Shown here one piece after another: positions 47,121 through 57,001 of a DNA stretch of 64,000 nucleotides. The position numbers and the translations under genes were made by a program. Under the pieces are notes generated by a model. That model was not told where the DNA came from and ran no database searches. It worked only from the letters and a program-made list of their open reading frames with translations. Origin of the DNA: Gammaproteobacteria bacterium (lineage in GTDB: Bacteria > Pseudomonadota > Gammaproteobacteria > HK1); NCBI GenBank assembly GCA_021773645.1, contig JAJFJU010000010.1, forward strand, positions 124,001-188,000. Direction: 5' to 3'. The stretch's first letter is position 1, and every line of letters starts with the position of its first letter.

Positions 47121-47666
47121 ATGATCTCCTGTATACAAACCAAAGACGCTCAGCACGGTGCAGTACTCGTGGTCTCGCTGATGATTCTTTTGCTGATGAC
47201 CCTGCTTGGGGTCACTGCCATGCGTACGGCTAATTTTGAGTTGGTAATGGCGACCAATACCCAAGCTCGCAGCACGGCCATGGCCGCAGCGGAAAATGCC
47301 TTGGTAGATGGAGAGGTGGATATCACCACTAACTTTGGCGGCACCCCGCTATTTGACTGGTCTGCGGACACCACTGACGGCATGTACATTACCGGAGATA
47401 CTGTGCAGGGGGTAGGTGGTGGTACGGTCCTTAATGATGTGAGCTGGGAGGGTGCGGACCAGAGTGCCGATGGCTTCAAAGATGGGCCTAGCGGTGGCAA
47501 ATATACACTTGAGTATCTCGGCCCGTTTACCACGGCGGGGGCCTCCCTCACTCTTGGGGGCGGTGCTGGTGCAGACAAGCGCTACCTGTATCGGATATCG
47601 GGACGCGGAGAATTTGGCAAAGGGGGGACGCGCTTTGTTCAGTCCATATATGCAACCCGGGATTAA
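47121..47666 (+). CDS. pilX: Type IV pilus assembly protein PilX
   Basis: Minor pilin of 181 residues. The N-terminus QHGAVLVVSLMILLLMTLLGVTAMRT is the PilX hydrophobic helix, and MATNTQARSTAMAAAENAL follows. Note that the helix start GAVLVVSL lacks the usual glutamate at +5, as in many PilX proteins. ATG 47121 has AGGAGG 9 bases upstream; a GTG at 47103 overlaps pilW. Next to pilY1. Confidence 0.88.
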   Translation: MISCIQTKDAQHGAVLVVSLMILLLMTLLGVTAMRTANFELVMATNTQARSTAMAAAENALVDGEVDITTNFGGTPLFDWSADTTDGMYITGDTVQGVGGGTVLNDVSWEGADQSADGFKDGPSGGKYTLEYLGPFTTAGASLTLGGGAGADKRYLYRISGRGEFGKGGTRFVQSIYATRD

Positions 47667-47740
47667 CCGAAGTCAGGAGAGCTCGTTAGAAGCTAACTGC
47701 CGGTATCTATCCATCATTCGGGTTGGGAAAAGGTGACATC

Positions 47741-50700
47741 ATGAAACGACCGATTAAACAAATAGCCCTCATTGTCTCGCTTACCTTGGCAGCGATCATT
47801 GCCTTGTTTGCCGCCAATTTCTTCCAGCCTACCAACCAGCCCTTTGGTTATGTGGCAGGGCCGGTGGGAAGCAGCGGTAATCTGGCCTCGGGCAGTGAGC
47901 GCATCTTCGCTCCTTGGTTTGAGAATGGCACCTTCGGTGGCGATCTGCTGGCTATTCCCATAGCTGCTGACGGCACCCCGGGGTTCACTACGCCTGTGTG
48001 GCGTGCACAGCTCAGACTGGCCAACCAGCACTGGAATACCGGGCGTTTTATTGCGACCACCGATGGTGTCGGCACCGTGGTGCCCTTTGGCTGGGACACG
48101 CTGACCGCAGCCCAGCGTACCTTGGTTGATCCGGTGGTTGCAGCCAATGCCGGGCTTACGGCCCGTACCGACAGCCCGATTCTCAATTTTATTCGTGGTG
48201 ATCGCAGTAATGAGATCGCCAATGGCGGCGCCCTGCGGGATCGCTCTACCGTGATGGCGGACATTATCCACATGCAGCCGGCCTATGTGCAGGCGCCAAG
48301 TGCCGGTTTTACCTTTGACGGTTATCCCGCCTTTGCGGTGGCCAATGCGGCACGCAGCCCGCGGGTTTATGCCGGTGCCAACGGCGGCATGCTGCATGCT
48401 TTTGATGGCGATACGGGTGACGAGGTTTTCGCCTTCGTACCCTCGCCGGTATACGCAAATCTCAACAATCTAAGTAAAAGCCCCTATAACCATCGCTACT
48501 TCGTGGATGGCCGTCTCAATGCGGCGGATGTTTTCTATGGGGGCGCTTGGCATACCATCGTGGTGGCTGGTCTTGGTGCGGGTGGTCAGGGTTATTTCGC
48601 CCTTGATGTTACCTCTGCCGGGGCAATAACCACTGAGGATAATACCGCCAGTGGTGCGGGCAGTAAGGTGCTGTGGGAGTTCACCGAGGCCACTGATGCG
48701 AATATCGGTTATACCTACGGACGGCCCTCAGTAGTGCGACTGGAATCCAGTGGTCAATGGGCAGTTATCGCGGCCAACGGCTATGTGAATAGTGCGGATT
48801 TTGGGGACACCGTGGGTGATGTTATCGGGGACGGTAAGGCCTATCTCTACGCTATCAATGTTCAGACTGGTGCGTTGCTCGGAAAGATTGGTGTTAGTGA
48901 CGGGAGTGACAGCGTCAATAACCCCAATGGCCTTAGCAGCCCCACAGTGATCGACTCTGATAATGATTTTAAGGGGGATACGGTTTACGCGGCCGACATC
49001 AAGGGCAATCTGTGGAAGTTCGATATCAGCACGGCGCCTGGCACTTGGACCGCGGCCAATGCCACCTTGATTTTTAGTGCTACGGATGATGCGGGTGTGG
49101 CGCAGAGTATTACTACCGCGCCTGAGGTGACCTTCCATCCGGACACCGGTTTTCTGGTCTACGTGGGCACTGGACGGCTCTATGACACCGATGATGTGGA
49201 GAGCATTTCGCCACAGACCGAGACCATCTACGCCATTTGGGACAAGCCCGCAGCTACCTTCCCAGTGCCGCGCTCCAGCCTACTGGCACAGAGTCTGACC
49301 GAGAAGACCCATTCCAACGGCACACGCGTGCGTGTTGCCAGCAATGGCCCACTGGATAACAGTAGCAATCCCATCGCTATGGACTGGTCGGTCTACCGTG
49401 GCTGGCGTACTAATCTTCCGGTGGCCGGTGAGCGTTTGCTTACCGATCCGATACTTCGTGACAAACGCCTGCAATTTTTGACCGTGAATCCGATTATTGC
49501 CAGTGGCGAAAATTGGTTTAACCAGCTCGATTTTCTCAAGGGTGGTGCGCCACCCAAGACCATTATAGATGTCACCGGGGATCAGAATCTGACTCAGTCG
49601 GATAATGTGGATGGCAATGGTAATGCCAATATGGATGAACCCGAGGATCGGGTGGTGTCCCTGCACCAGAGTTTTGGTCTCGCCTCGCAGCCTCTCATCG
49701 CTTCCTTGAGCGCTACCAAAGATACGGCCTTGGTAAATCATCTCAACGCTATCGACCCAGCAGTGGTGCCGCCAGTGACCAACGACCCGGGTGATGTCGG
49801 TCTGCGGGGTGGGCACTTTGATCTGGATACCTCCTCTCAGATCTATGCCTTTGATGCGGGTAGTACAGACCAGCACGAGCACCAGTGGGATGATAAGACT
49901 GGCCTCACTACCGTGGATTTCATGAATATCGTGATCTGTTCTGGCTACAATCCCAAGAACGATCCGCCCCCGCCTCCATGTATAGCCGATCCGAACCTGT
50001 ATCAGAACCATACGGGCTTCAACGACATTGACGAGCAGATCACGGATCCCACCAAGCAATTTATTATTACGCTGGGTAATGCAGCCCTTTCCACGGGCGG
50101 CGTAATCGAGATCAATGGTGCTTCCATGGGGGTGGTGACCTATGAGAATCTGGTGGCTCAACATATTGCCGGAACTACGCCTTTAATGGTCTACCAGCTG
50201 GGGCCGAATCCGCCTGCTGGGGTGCAGCAGCTCACCAGCCTGAAGATTAGCTTTGATGCCAATGTGATCTTCCAGGGGGGGCTCATCGGCACCGAGACGG
50301 GTTGCGTACGTGGTAATGATACTGCTCCAAATGGTGAATACCGTAACGGTGCGCTATTACTTCAGGCACTGGATGCGAGTCAGGCTGTGGGTAATACCAT
50401 TGACCCCAATATGCATTACGCCACCAGCGGTCTGCTATGGGAAGCCACCATCTTCTGGCACTGGAGCGCTGGCTGCTACAGTGATGCTGGTTGGCAGGCG
50501 AGTTGGAATGATTGCATCGTTGCCGGCAATATCTGCAACTGCATCAAGGCCGACGATCACCCGGAGCTATGTGGCACCGGTACCACGACCACTACCACGA
50601 CCACCAGCGGCACGACCACAACCAGTGGCACCACCGGCGTGGGCGGCTGCACTATCACCCAGACCTTTCCCAATCCTTTGGTGTGGGATCTGGAATTTGG

Positions 50701-51748
50701 AGAGCGCTTGTGTTCAGCGGGGGGTGGACAGACCTATGAGTATGAGCTGGTGCTTGAAAATGACGTTAGCGATGAGCAGTTTACCCTCACGGTGCATTAC
50801 AACAGTGGCTCTACGGAGAGCGTGAACTTTGATGCCACCAGTATCTTCAATAACACTCAGGGTGATCCGCTGGTAATGGACCTCACCAGCCTGAACTTTA
50901 AGCAGGATAAGATTCAGAAGGTGAAGCTGAGAAATATTGGTGCGGGTGATCTCACCATTGACCGCATTGACCTCACTTGGACTGGTGGTTCATCGGGCCA
51001 GACTCTGAAGGAGGTGAAGCAGAAGAATCCATCCAGGGTGACCTATAAATCCGATTTGCCCTCGGGTTCGACAGCGGATCAGGCTATCAACCTTACCCTG
51101 CCCGGTTCCGCGGCGGGGGGAAGTTGCAGCTATGACCTCACCGTCGATTACATTGATACTGCGGGTAATGCTGGACAGTCTACCCTCAGCTTTGAAGAGG
51201 GCCTTGCTGGTATCGGTGGCAGCCCAGTGGAGATTGACCTGGATGAGGCGAGCCTGGATGGTCCTAAGGAAAAGGTCCGGGATATTCGTATCCGTGCGCT
51301 GGGTGAGGGTGCCTTCCTCATCACCAGCATCAATCTGAGTTGGAGCGGGGCGCCGGCTGGTCAGCAACTGCTGAAGATCAAGGACAGTACTGGTAACGCT
51401 TTTGATATTTTCTCTGGTGCAACCAGTTCTCCGGTAACCATCAATGGCCCATCGTCTCCGGACTTCCCGATTTTCCCCGGGCTGCCTGTGGGTGGACTCA
51501 CCAAGAGCGGGGATTGCCCGGATGAGGGTAGTTCTACAACCAGTGGTGGTAGCACCACCACGACCTCCAGTGGAGGCAGTACGACTACGACAACAACTTC
51601 GACGACGAGCACCACTAGTGGCAGCACCAGCAGTTCTGGTGGCACGGATCCCGTTGGTCCCATTGACCCTGGTTTCAACGTTACCAATACCACTGGTAGC
51701 GGTGACAACCAGACCGGTCGTCTGCTGTGGCGGGAGATCATTCGCTAG
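47741..51748 (+). CDS. pilY1: Type IV pilus tip/adhesin protein PilY1
   Basis: A 1335-residue exported protein of the pilus tip complex. A signal segment (IALIVSLTLAAIIALFAANF) is followed by the PilY1 beta-propeller: VYAGANGGMLHAFDGDTGDEVFAFVP, RYFVDGRLNAADVFYGGAWHTIVVAGLGAGGQGYFALDV and a calcium-type loop DSDNDFKGDTVYAADIKGNLWKFD. I see no N-terminal von Willebrand A domain. After about residue 940 there are two similar beta-rich domains, each beside a Thr/Ser/Gly-rich linker, before the conserved end TGRLLWREIIR. AAAGGTGACATC precedes ATG 47741. Confidence 0.9.
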   Translation: MKRPIKQIALIVSLTLAAIIALFAANFFQPTNQPFGYVAGPVGSSGNLASGSERIFAPWFENGTFGGDLLAIPIAADGTPGFTTPVWRAQLRLANQHWNTGRFIATTDGVGTVVPFGWDTLTAAQRTLVDPVVAANAGLTARTDSPILNFIRGDRSNEIANGGALRDRSTVMADIIHMQPAYVQAPSAGFTFDGYPAFAVANAARSPRVYAGANGGMLHAFDGDTGDEVFAFVPSPVYANLNNLSKSPYNHRYFVDGRLNAADVFYGGAWHTIVVAGLGAGGQGYFALDVTSAGAITTEDNTASGAGSKVLWEFTEATDANIGYTYGRPSVVRLESSGQWAVIAANGYVNSADFGDTVGDVIGDGKAYLYAINVQTGALLGKIGVSDGSDSVNNPNGLSSPTVIDSDNDFKGDTVYAADIKGNLWKFDISTAPGTWTAANATLIFSATDDAGVAQSITTAPEVTFHPDTGFLVYVGTGRLYDTDDVESISPQTETIYAIWDKPAATFPVPRSSLLAQSLTEKTHSNGTRVRVASNGPLDNSSNPIAMDWSVYRGWRTNLPVAGERLLTDPILRDKRLQFLTVNPIIASGENWFNQLDFLKGGAPPKTIIDVTGDQNLTQSDNVDGNGNANMDEPEDRVVSLHQSFGLASQPLIASLSATKDTALVNHLNAIDPAVVPPVTNDPGDVGLRGGHFDLDTSSQIYAFDAGSTDQHEHQWDDKTGLTTVDFMNIVICSGYNPKNDPPPPPCIADPNLYQNHTGFNDIDEQITDPTKQFIITLGNAALSTGGVIEINGASMGVVTYENLVAQHIAGTTPLMVYQLGPNPPAGVQQLTSLKISFDANVIFQGGLIGTETGCVRGNDTAPNGEYRNGALLLQALDASQAVGNTIDPNMHYATSGLLWEATIFWHWSAGCYSDAGWQASWNDCIVAGNICNCIKADDHPELCGTGTTTTTTTTSGTTTTSGTTGVGGCTITQTFPNPLVWDLEFGERLCSAGGGQTYEYELVLENDVSDEQFTLTVHYNSGSTESVNFDATSIFNNTQGDPLVMDLTSLNFKQDKIQKVKLRNIGAGDLTIDRIDLTWTGGSSGQTLKEVKQKNPSRVTYKSDLPSGSTADQAINLTLPGSAAGGSCSYDLTVDYIDTAGNAGQSTLSFEEGLAGIGGSPVEIDLDEASLDGPKEKVRDIRIRALGEGAFLITSINLSWSGAPAGQQLLKIKDSTGNAFDIFSGATSSPVTINGPSSPDFPIFPGLPVGGLTKSGDCPDEGSSTTSGGSTTTTSSGGSTTTTTTSTTSTTSGSTSSSGGTDPVGPIDPGFNVTNTTGSGDNQTGRLLWREIIR
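50574..50640 (+). repeat. Low-complexity Thr/Gly-coding repeat in pilY1
   Basis: Runs of ACC/ACG/ACA with AGC-GGC units encode a TTTTTTTSGTTTTSGTT linker. It joins the propeller part to the first C-terminal beta domain. Confidence 0.8.
51529..51645 (+). repeat. Low-complexity Thr/Ser/Gly-coding repeat in pilY1
   Basis: A second, longer tract of ACN/AGN/GGN codons near the C-terminus of pilY1, similar in composition to 50574-50640. Such tracts can vary in length between strains by slippage. Confidence 0.8.
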
Positions 51749-51767
51749 GTAACGGTCTTTAAGCAAT

Positions 51768-51798
51768 ATTCCTGCCCCATGCGTCGTGGGGCAGGAAT
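51768..51798 (+). terminator. Hairpin after pilY1
   Basis: ATTCCTGCCCCA (51768-51779) and TGGGGCAGGAAT (51787-51798) form a perfect 12-bp stem with a 7-base loop, 20 bases past the pilY1 stop. No T run follows, so it may protect the 3' end or terminate with help. The remaining gap to 52031 shows nothing else. Confidence 0.6.
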
Positions 51799-52031
51799 GC
51801 GCAATTCATTGCTGTGGGTATAGGGGCCTGCTTAGCGATATAGCGGGCCGTACCTATCCATCCTTTTCTCGTGGTATCACACGCGGGCTTTGTTTATCAC
51901 AATCCGTGTATAGGGACGAAATCCGATAGCTTCATTCGTTGGAGGTCGATTTTTCACTCTGCTGCAGCTGGCTGGACGAAACTCATTAGAGTGTCTCTAA
52001 GGCCTTTGGCGTGGGCTGGTAAGTGCGTTGA

Positions 52032-53045
52032 TCAGCCGCCGATGTAGGACATCTCTATTTTTGCAGGGATGGTGTTTTGTTGGGTGCGTAGGGCAGAGTA
52101 TCGATCTTCGCGTTGTTGCCACCAGCCGCTGATAAGTTGGCGTAGTTGTTCATCTGAGGCGTCGCTGCGTAGTGGTTCGCGCAGGTCGTGGCCATGACTG
52201 GCGAACAGGCAGGTGTGCAGGGTGCCGGCGGCGGAGATGCGGGCGCGGGTGCAGCCCTCGCAGAAGGGCTCGGTGACCGAGGTGATGACGCCGATTTCGC
52301 CTGCTCCATCCACATAGCGCCAGCGTTTTGCTACCTCACCGGGGTGATTGGAAGGCAGGGCTTCGATAGGGAATTCTTGGTGAATGCGTTGCAGTAATTC
52401 AACGGATGGCAGGACGTGGTCGTAACACCAGCCATTGCTGTTACCGACATCCATGTATTCGATAAACCGCAGTATCTGTCCACTGTCTCGAAAATGGCGG
52501 GCCATAGGTAAGATGGCTTGGTCATTGACCCCACGCTTGACCACCATATTTACCTTGACCGGAGCAAGCCCGGCGGCCGTGGCGTGGTCTATGGATTGCA
52601 GCACCTGGCCTAGTGGAAACTCCACCCCATTCATGGATTGGAAGACCTTGTCGTCCAAGGTGTCGAGGCTGATGCTGATGCGTTTTAGGCCGGCCGCTTT
52701 CAATTTTTCGGCGACTTCGCGAGTAAGCAGCGCGCCGTTGGTGGTCAAGCTGAGATCGTCTATCTGGGGGATTTCGGCCAGCATGGCGATGAGGCGATGG
52801 AGATCGCGGCGGAGCAAGGGTTCACCACCGGTCAGGCGAAGCTTACGAACTCCGAGGGAGGTGAAAACCGTGGTGATGCGGTGAATTTCCTCGAAGCTAA
52901 GCAGCGATGAGCGGGGAAGAAAGTGATGCTCAGCGCCGAACAGCTCTTTCGGCATGCAGTAAGGACAGCGGAAATTACAGCGGTCAGTAACCGAGATGCG
53001 GAGTTCACGCAGCAGTCGCTGGAAGGTGTCGGTGGGGCTATTCAT
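52032..53045 (-). CDS. moaA: GTP 3',8-cyclase MoaA
   Basis: Radical SAM enzyme of the first step in molybdenum cofactor synthesis. The radical SAM cluster is TDRCNFRCPYCMP; LRLTGGEPLLRRDL binds SAM; the second cluster cysteines lie in EPFCEGCTRARISAAGTLHTCLF. The C-terminus ends in the essential GG (MSYIGG). 337 residues from ATG 53045, which overlaps the transporter stop as ATGA; the open frame extends 11 codons upstream without family resemblance. Confidence 0.95.
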   Translation of the reverse strand: MNSPTDTFQRLLRELRISVTDRCNFRCPYCMPKELFGAEHHFLPRSSLLSFEEIHRITTVFTSLGVRKLRLTGGEPLLRRDLHRLIAMLAEIPQIDDLSLTTNGALLTREVAEKLKAAGLKRISISLDTLDDKVFQSMNGVEFPLGQVLQSIDHATAAGLAPVKVNMVVKRGVNDQAILPMARHFRDSGQILRFIEYMDVGNSNGWCYDHVLPSVELLQRIHQEFPIEALPSNHPGEVAKRWRYVDGAGEIGVITSVTEPFCEGCTRARISAAGTLHTCLFASHGHDLREPLRSDASDEQLRQLISGWWQQREDRYSALRTQQNTIPAKIEMSYIGG

Positions 53046-54208
53046 TCGCAATGATCGGATGCCAAGTATCGCTTCCAAAGGAAGAAGGCCAAGGCGCCAG
53101 CGCCACCGAGTAAAAATCCAGTCAAAGTGTTCGCTCCGAGAATGCCAACCGCGGTTAACAAGGCGATGGTGGAGTCCGTTTTGTTATCCAGCACTAAACC
53201 ACTCTTCGCCAACTCGATGCCGGCAAATACCAGCATGGGGGCAAGGATAGCGTATGGATAGGCACTTAACACTTGTAGCAGGAAGCCACCGATGATGAGA
53301 CCCAACAGCAGTTTGATGGCACCGAGCATGATCACGCTGCCACCCGTGCGGGCCCCAAAGCCATATTGCGCTGCCAGGCCTCCAGCACCGTGACACAAAG
53401 GGATGGCACCAAAGGGCACACACAGAATATTCATCATGCCGACGCTTAGGGCCATTTTTCGTGGCGCGATGCCCCGCTGAGGAAAATAACTGGCGCTCAA
53501 GGCACACACGGCGATCACTGAATTGAGCAGGGTCAGGGGCATTTGAACCAGGGTTCCCTGGAATAAACCGCTTTTCCACTCGGCCAGTGTGGGCGGAGCG
53601 AAGGCCAGTGAGGGAAGTGAAAAATTGATGTTCGAGAATAGTACTGGATTGTCCATATAGATGAGCAAGAATCCGGCGAGAAATATAAATAGCAGCCCCG
53701 GGATTTTCCTGAGGCTGAAGTAGAGCATCAGGCCACCGACCAGGATGGCCGTGCCGATGCTATTGATGCCCAGATTCGGCAGTTCCAGAATCCACTGGAT
53801 GCCTTTTTCAGCCAACTTCAGCCCCACGCCCAACTGGGTCCCGCGGACCAACGCATCGGGAACATAACGACGAATAAAGTCAATGCCGCCACTGAGCGAC
53901 AAGGCAAGGAGCAAGAAGCCCATTCCCAGCCCCGCTGCCATGATACTGCCACGGCTTAATCCATCGGTAATGGCGACCGCAGCGATGGCCTTCATGGGTT
54001 GTACGGGGATGGGTTGGCGAAACAGATAGCCGGTGAGGATGTTCATCACGCCCGCGGCTATCAGAATGAGGCCGAAATTCATATCACTGAGCTGGGCAAC
54101 CGCCACCACCAACGGGATGAATAGTCCCAGATCACCCAGAGACCCGGAAAATTCCTTCAGGGAGAATGATAATTGTGGTTTAACGGTTGTTTCCTCGTGG
54201 GATTTCAA
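53042..54208 (-). CDS. MOT1-type molybdate/sulfate transporter
   Basis: A 388-residue inner-membrane protein with about 10 hydrophobic segments. The conserved start FSGSLGDLGLFIPLVVAVAQLSDMN and PIPVQPMKAIAAVAITDG match the putative sulfate/molybdate transporter family (related to plant MOT1 and SulP, but without STAS). PLCHGAGGLAAQYGFGARTGG is the second signature. Its stop overlaps the moaA start, which strongly suggests molybdate as substrate. No molybdenum cofactor riboswitch was recognised in front of it. Confidence 0.85.
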   Translation of the reverse strand: MKSHEETTVKPQLSFSLKEFSGSLGDLGLFIPLVVAVAQLSDMNFGLILIAAGVMNILTGYLFRQPIPVQPMKAIAAVAITDGLSRGSIMAAGLGMGFLLLALSLSGGIDFIRRYVPDALVRGTQLGVGLKLAEKGIQWILELPNLGINSIGTAILVGGLMLYFSLRKIPGLLFIFLAGFLLIYMDNPVLFSNINFSLPSLAFAPPTLAEWKSGLFQGTLVQMPLTLLNSVIAVCALSASYFPQRGIAPRKMALSVGMMNILCVPFGAIPLCHGAGGLAAQYGFGARTGGSVIMLGAIKLLLGLIIGGFLLQVLSAYPYAILAPMLVFAGIELAKSGLVLDNKTDSTIALLTAVGILGANTLTGFLLGGAGALAFFLWKRYLASDHCE

Positions 54209-54405
54209 GATTGAAACGGGAAAATTATATCAGCCTGAGCGATTATCTAGATGATAGTGAGGCTAGCCGAAAAATCTGTGTGGGAGTTGGCTGAACCAAA
54301 GTGATACTTGGAGAATCATACATAGGGCAAGAATCTTCGCTTGATCGCGATAGATGAGGCGTAAACTAGTACGTTGGCAATGGCATTAAACAAATGGGAG
54401 ATATG

Positions 54406-55122
54406 ATGGCTTTTGGAAAAATCAGTTTGGCACTGGGGCTGGTGCTTTGGAGCATGCTCGTGGTGGCCGCAGAAGAAGAGGCTCCCCCGCTGAGGATATT
54501 GCAGGGCGTGATGAAGCTCTCACCGGGCATTCCTCCGAGCCGTATCGTGCCATCAGCCATTCCTGGTCTCTACGAAGTGACCCTCGGCCCGCATGTGGTC
54601 TACATGAGTGAGGATGGTCGCCATGTGGTCCGTGGAGATCTCATTGAGATTGAATCCGGTGAGAATCTGACCGAGGCAAGCCGTAGCACGGCGCGCCTGG
54701 CTCAGCTTAGCCAGTTGAATGAAGCGGATATGGTGGTGTTTGCTCCAGAAGAGACCAAACACACAATTACCGTATTTACCGATGTGGATTGCCCTTATTG
54801 CGCCAAACTCCACCGCGATGTTCCCAAGCTCACAGCCCAGGGCGTGAAGGTCCGTTATCTGGCCTTTCCAAGGGCCGGTATTTCATCAGGAACCTACAAT
54901 AAGATGGTGTCAGTCTGGTGTGCGGACGATCGAGTCCAGGCTATGACCGATGCTAAAGCCCGGCGACCGGTGGTGAGCAAGGACTGCCCGAACCCGGTGG
55001 CTGAGCAATATGGCCTGGGTCGTAGCCTGGGTATCCGTGGTACACCGACAATTTTCCTTGAAAGTGGCCAGATGATTCCTGGTTACGTGCCTGCCGAGCG
55101 GTTGGTGCAAATGATGGAATAG
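54406..55122 (+). CDS. dsbC: Thiol:disulfide interchange protein DsbC
   Basis: Periplasmic disulfide isomerase. A signal peptide (ISLALGLVLWSMLVVAAEE) is followed by the dimerisation domain (PGLYEVTLGPHVVYMSEDG, GDLIEIESGENLT) and a thioredoxin fold with the CPYC active site in VFTDVDCPYCAKLHRD. The cis-proline loop is IRGTPTIFLESG. Two further cysteines (VWCADD, SKDCPN) form the structural disulfide. ATG 54406 has GGGAG 5 bases upstream; 54394 and 54403 are alternatives. Confidence 0.93.
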   Translation: MAFGKISLALGLVLWSMLVVAAEEEAPPLRILQGVMKLSPGIPPSRIVPSAIPGLYEVTLGPHVVYMSEDGRHVVRGDLIEIESGENLTEASRSTARLAQLSQLNEADMVVFAPEETKHTITVFTDVDCPYCAKLHRDVPKLTAQGVKVRYLAFPRAGISSGTYNKMVSVWCADDRVQAMTDAKARRPVVSKDCPNPVAEQYGLGRSLGIRGTPTIFLESGQMIPGYVPAERLVQMME

Positions 55123-55539
<417 letters not shown>

Positions 55540-55564
55540 AATACAGGCGGTTAGCGCCTAGCTC

Positions 55565-57001
55565 GTGTCTGCCTCGTGGATACTGGCGCTAGACCAAGGC
55601 ACCCATGCCTCGCGGGCGGTGCTTTGGGATGGTGACGGTCAGCACCAGGCTACGGTGTTGCGCAAAGTAGAACTGCAGCGGCCACAGGAAGGGTGGGTCG
55701 AGCAGGATGCAGCGGCGCTGTTAGATTCCCTGCGTGATGCTATGAATGAGGCCTTGGCTATTGCCCGAGAGGCGAAGGCTACGGTGATCGCGGCGGGTCT
55801 CGCCACACAGCGTTCCACCGTGGTGGCCTGGGACCGTGAAACCGGCCAGCCGTTGGCCCCGGCACTTAGTTGGCAAGATACCCGGGCGCAGGCGGTAATA
55901 GACGCCCTCAGCGATTCAGCATCGCTAATCAAGGCCCGCACCGGCTTGCAACTCTCATCACATTACGGCGCCTCCAAACTCCGCTGGTTATTGGACCACG
56001 TGCCGGCGGTGCATGAAGCCGCTAGGGCTAAACATCTTTCGGTTGGACCGCTTGCCTCATTCCTGCTTTTTCACCTACTGGAGGGGCAACCATTGGTCTG
56101 CGATGAGACCAATGTCGCCCGTACGCTGTTGTGGAATTTCCGCGCGCGGGATTGGGATGAAGAGCTACTGGCCTTATTTCAAATTCCACGGGAGATACTG
56201 CCACTAGGGCACCCGGTCATCCATCCATACGGTCGCTTGTGCGATAGCCATATTCCACTGCGGGTGGTGAGCGGCGATCAGAATGCAGCGCTCTATGCCA
56301 CGGGCCGGCCACCGGCAGATACCGCTGCGGTGAATGTGGGTAGCGGTGCTTTTGCCTTAGCACTTACGGCAACACCGAAAAGCAGGGGCTCACCGTTGCT
56401 CAGCGGTATCGCTATGAGTCGGGCTGAGCAGCGTGACTACTTACTGGAGGGGACGGTTAACGGCGCGGGTGCTGCCCTCGAATATGCGGTACGGCAGTGG
56501 GGAATTACTGATCCGATTCAATTGTTGGAGCCGTGGCCCGAGTGTCCAGACGGGGTGCCGATCTATATGAATGCCGTGAGTGGCTTGGGTTCGCCCTGGT
56601 GGCGGGCGGGATTTACCCCGGAGCTATCTGAGCTATCGGACGGGCGTGAGTATTCCGACGCGTGTCGGCTGGCGGGTGTGGCCGAGAGTATTGTGTTTCA
56701 CCTCGAAACCAATCTTCGCTGTCTGCGAAAAGCTGGCTGCCGGTTTAAGTCTTTGCGCATCAGTGGCGGCCTCTCGCATATCGATGGATTTTGCCAGCGA
56801 TTGGCCGATCTCACGGGCTTGGCGGTCGTGCGACCACAGGAAACCGAGGCTACGGCCCGTGGCATTGCATGGCTCGCAAGCGGTGAGTCTGCAGGGTGGG
56901 AGGCCGATGAAATGACCCACTTTGAGCCGCAATCCAATGCGGCGCTGAAGCATCGATATACTATTTCTATAGGCGAGTTGGAAAAGAGGTTGGGCGAGTG
57001 A
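55565..57001 (+). CDS. FGGY-family kinase, probable glycerol kinase
   Basis: A 478-residue sugar/polyol kinase. The first ATP motif is LALDQGTHASRAVLWDGDG, and GWVEQDAAALLDSLRDAMNEAL matches glycerol kinase spacing. Later motifs are LSWQDTRAQ, VVSGDQNAALYATG, VNVGSGAFALAL and RISGGLSHIDGFCQRLADL. The start is GTG 55565. Glycerol as substrate is supported by the adjacent glpD-type gene, not by the sequence alone. The stop overlaps the next start. Confidence 0.82.
   Translation: MSASWILALDQGTHASRAVLWDGDGQHQATVLRKVELQRPQEGWVEQDAAALLDSLRDAMNEALAIAREAKATVIAAGLATQRSTVVAWDRETGQPLAPALSWQDTRAQAVIDALSDSASLIKARTGLQLSSHYGASKLRWLLDHVPAVHEAARAKHLSVGPLASFLLFHLLEGQPLVCDETNVARTLLWNFRARDWDEELLALFQIPREILPLGHPVIHPYGRLCDSHIPLRVVSGDQNAALYATGRPPADTAAVNVGSGAFALALTATPKSRGSPLLSGIAMSRAEQRDYLLEGTVNGAGAALEYAVRQWGITDPIQLLEPWPECPDGVPIYMNAVSGLGSPWWRAGFTPELSELSDGREYSDACRLAGVAESIVFHLETNLRCLRKAGCRFKSLRISGGLSHIDGFCQRLADLTGLAVVRPQETEATARGIAWLASGESAGWEADEMTHFEPQSNAALKHRYTISIGELEKRLGE

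Noticed and set aside
49280-50164. Minus-strand ORF of 294 codons
   Set aside because: Antisense within pilY1, whose propeller motifs are clear.
50574-51645. Threonine tracts in pilY1 as a mobile or satellite repeat
   Set aside because: They are in frame, code for linkers and are of irregular unit; a simple low-complexity coding sequence explains them.
54209-54405. Molybdenum cofactor riboswitch or ModE site before the MOT1-type gene
   Set aside because: No recognisable aptamer pattern or operator palindrome was found by eye.
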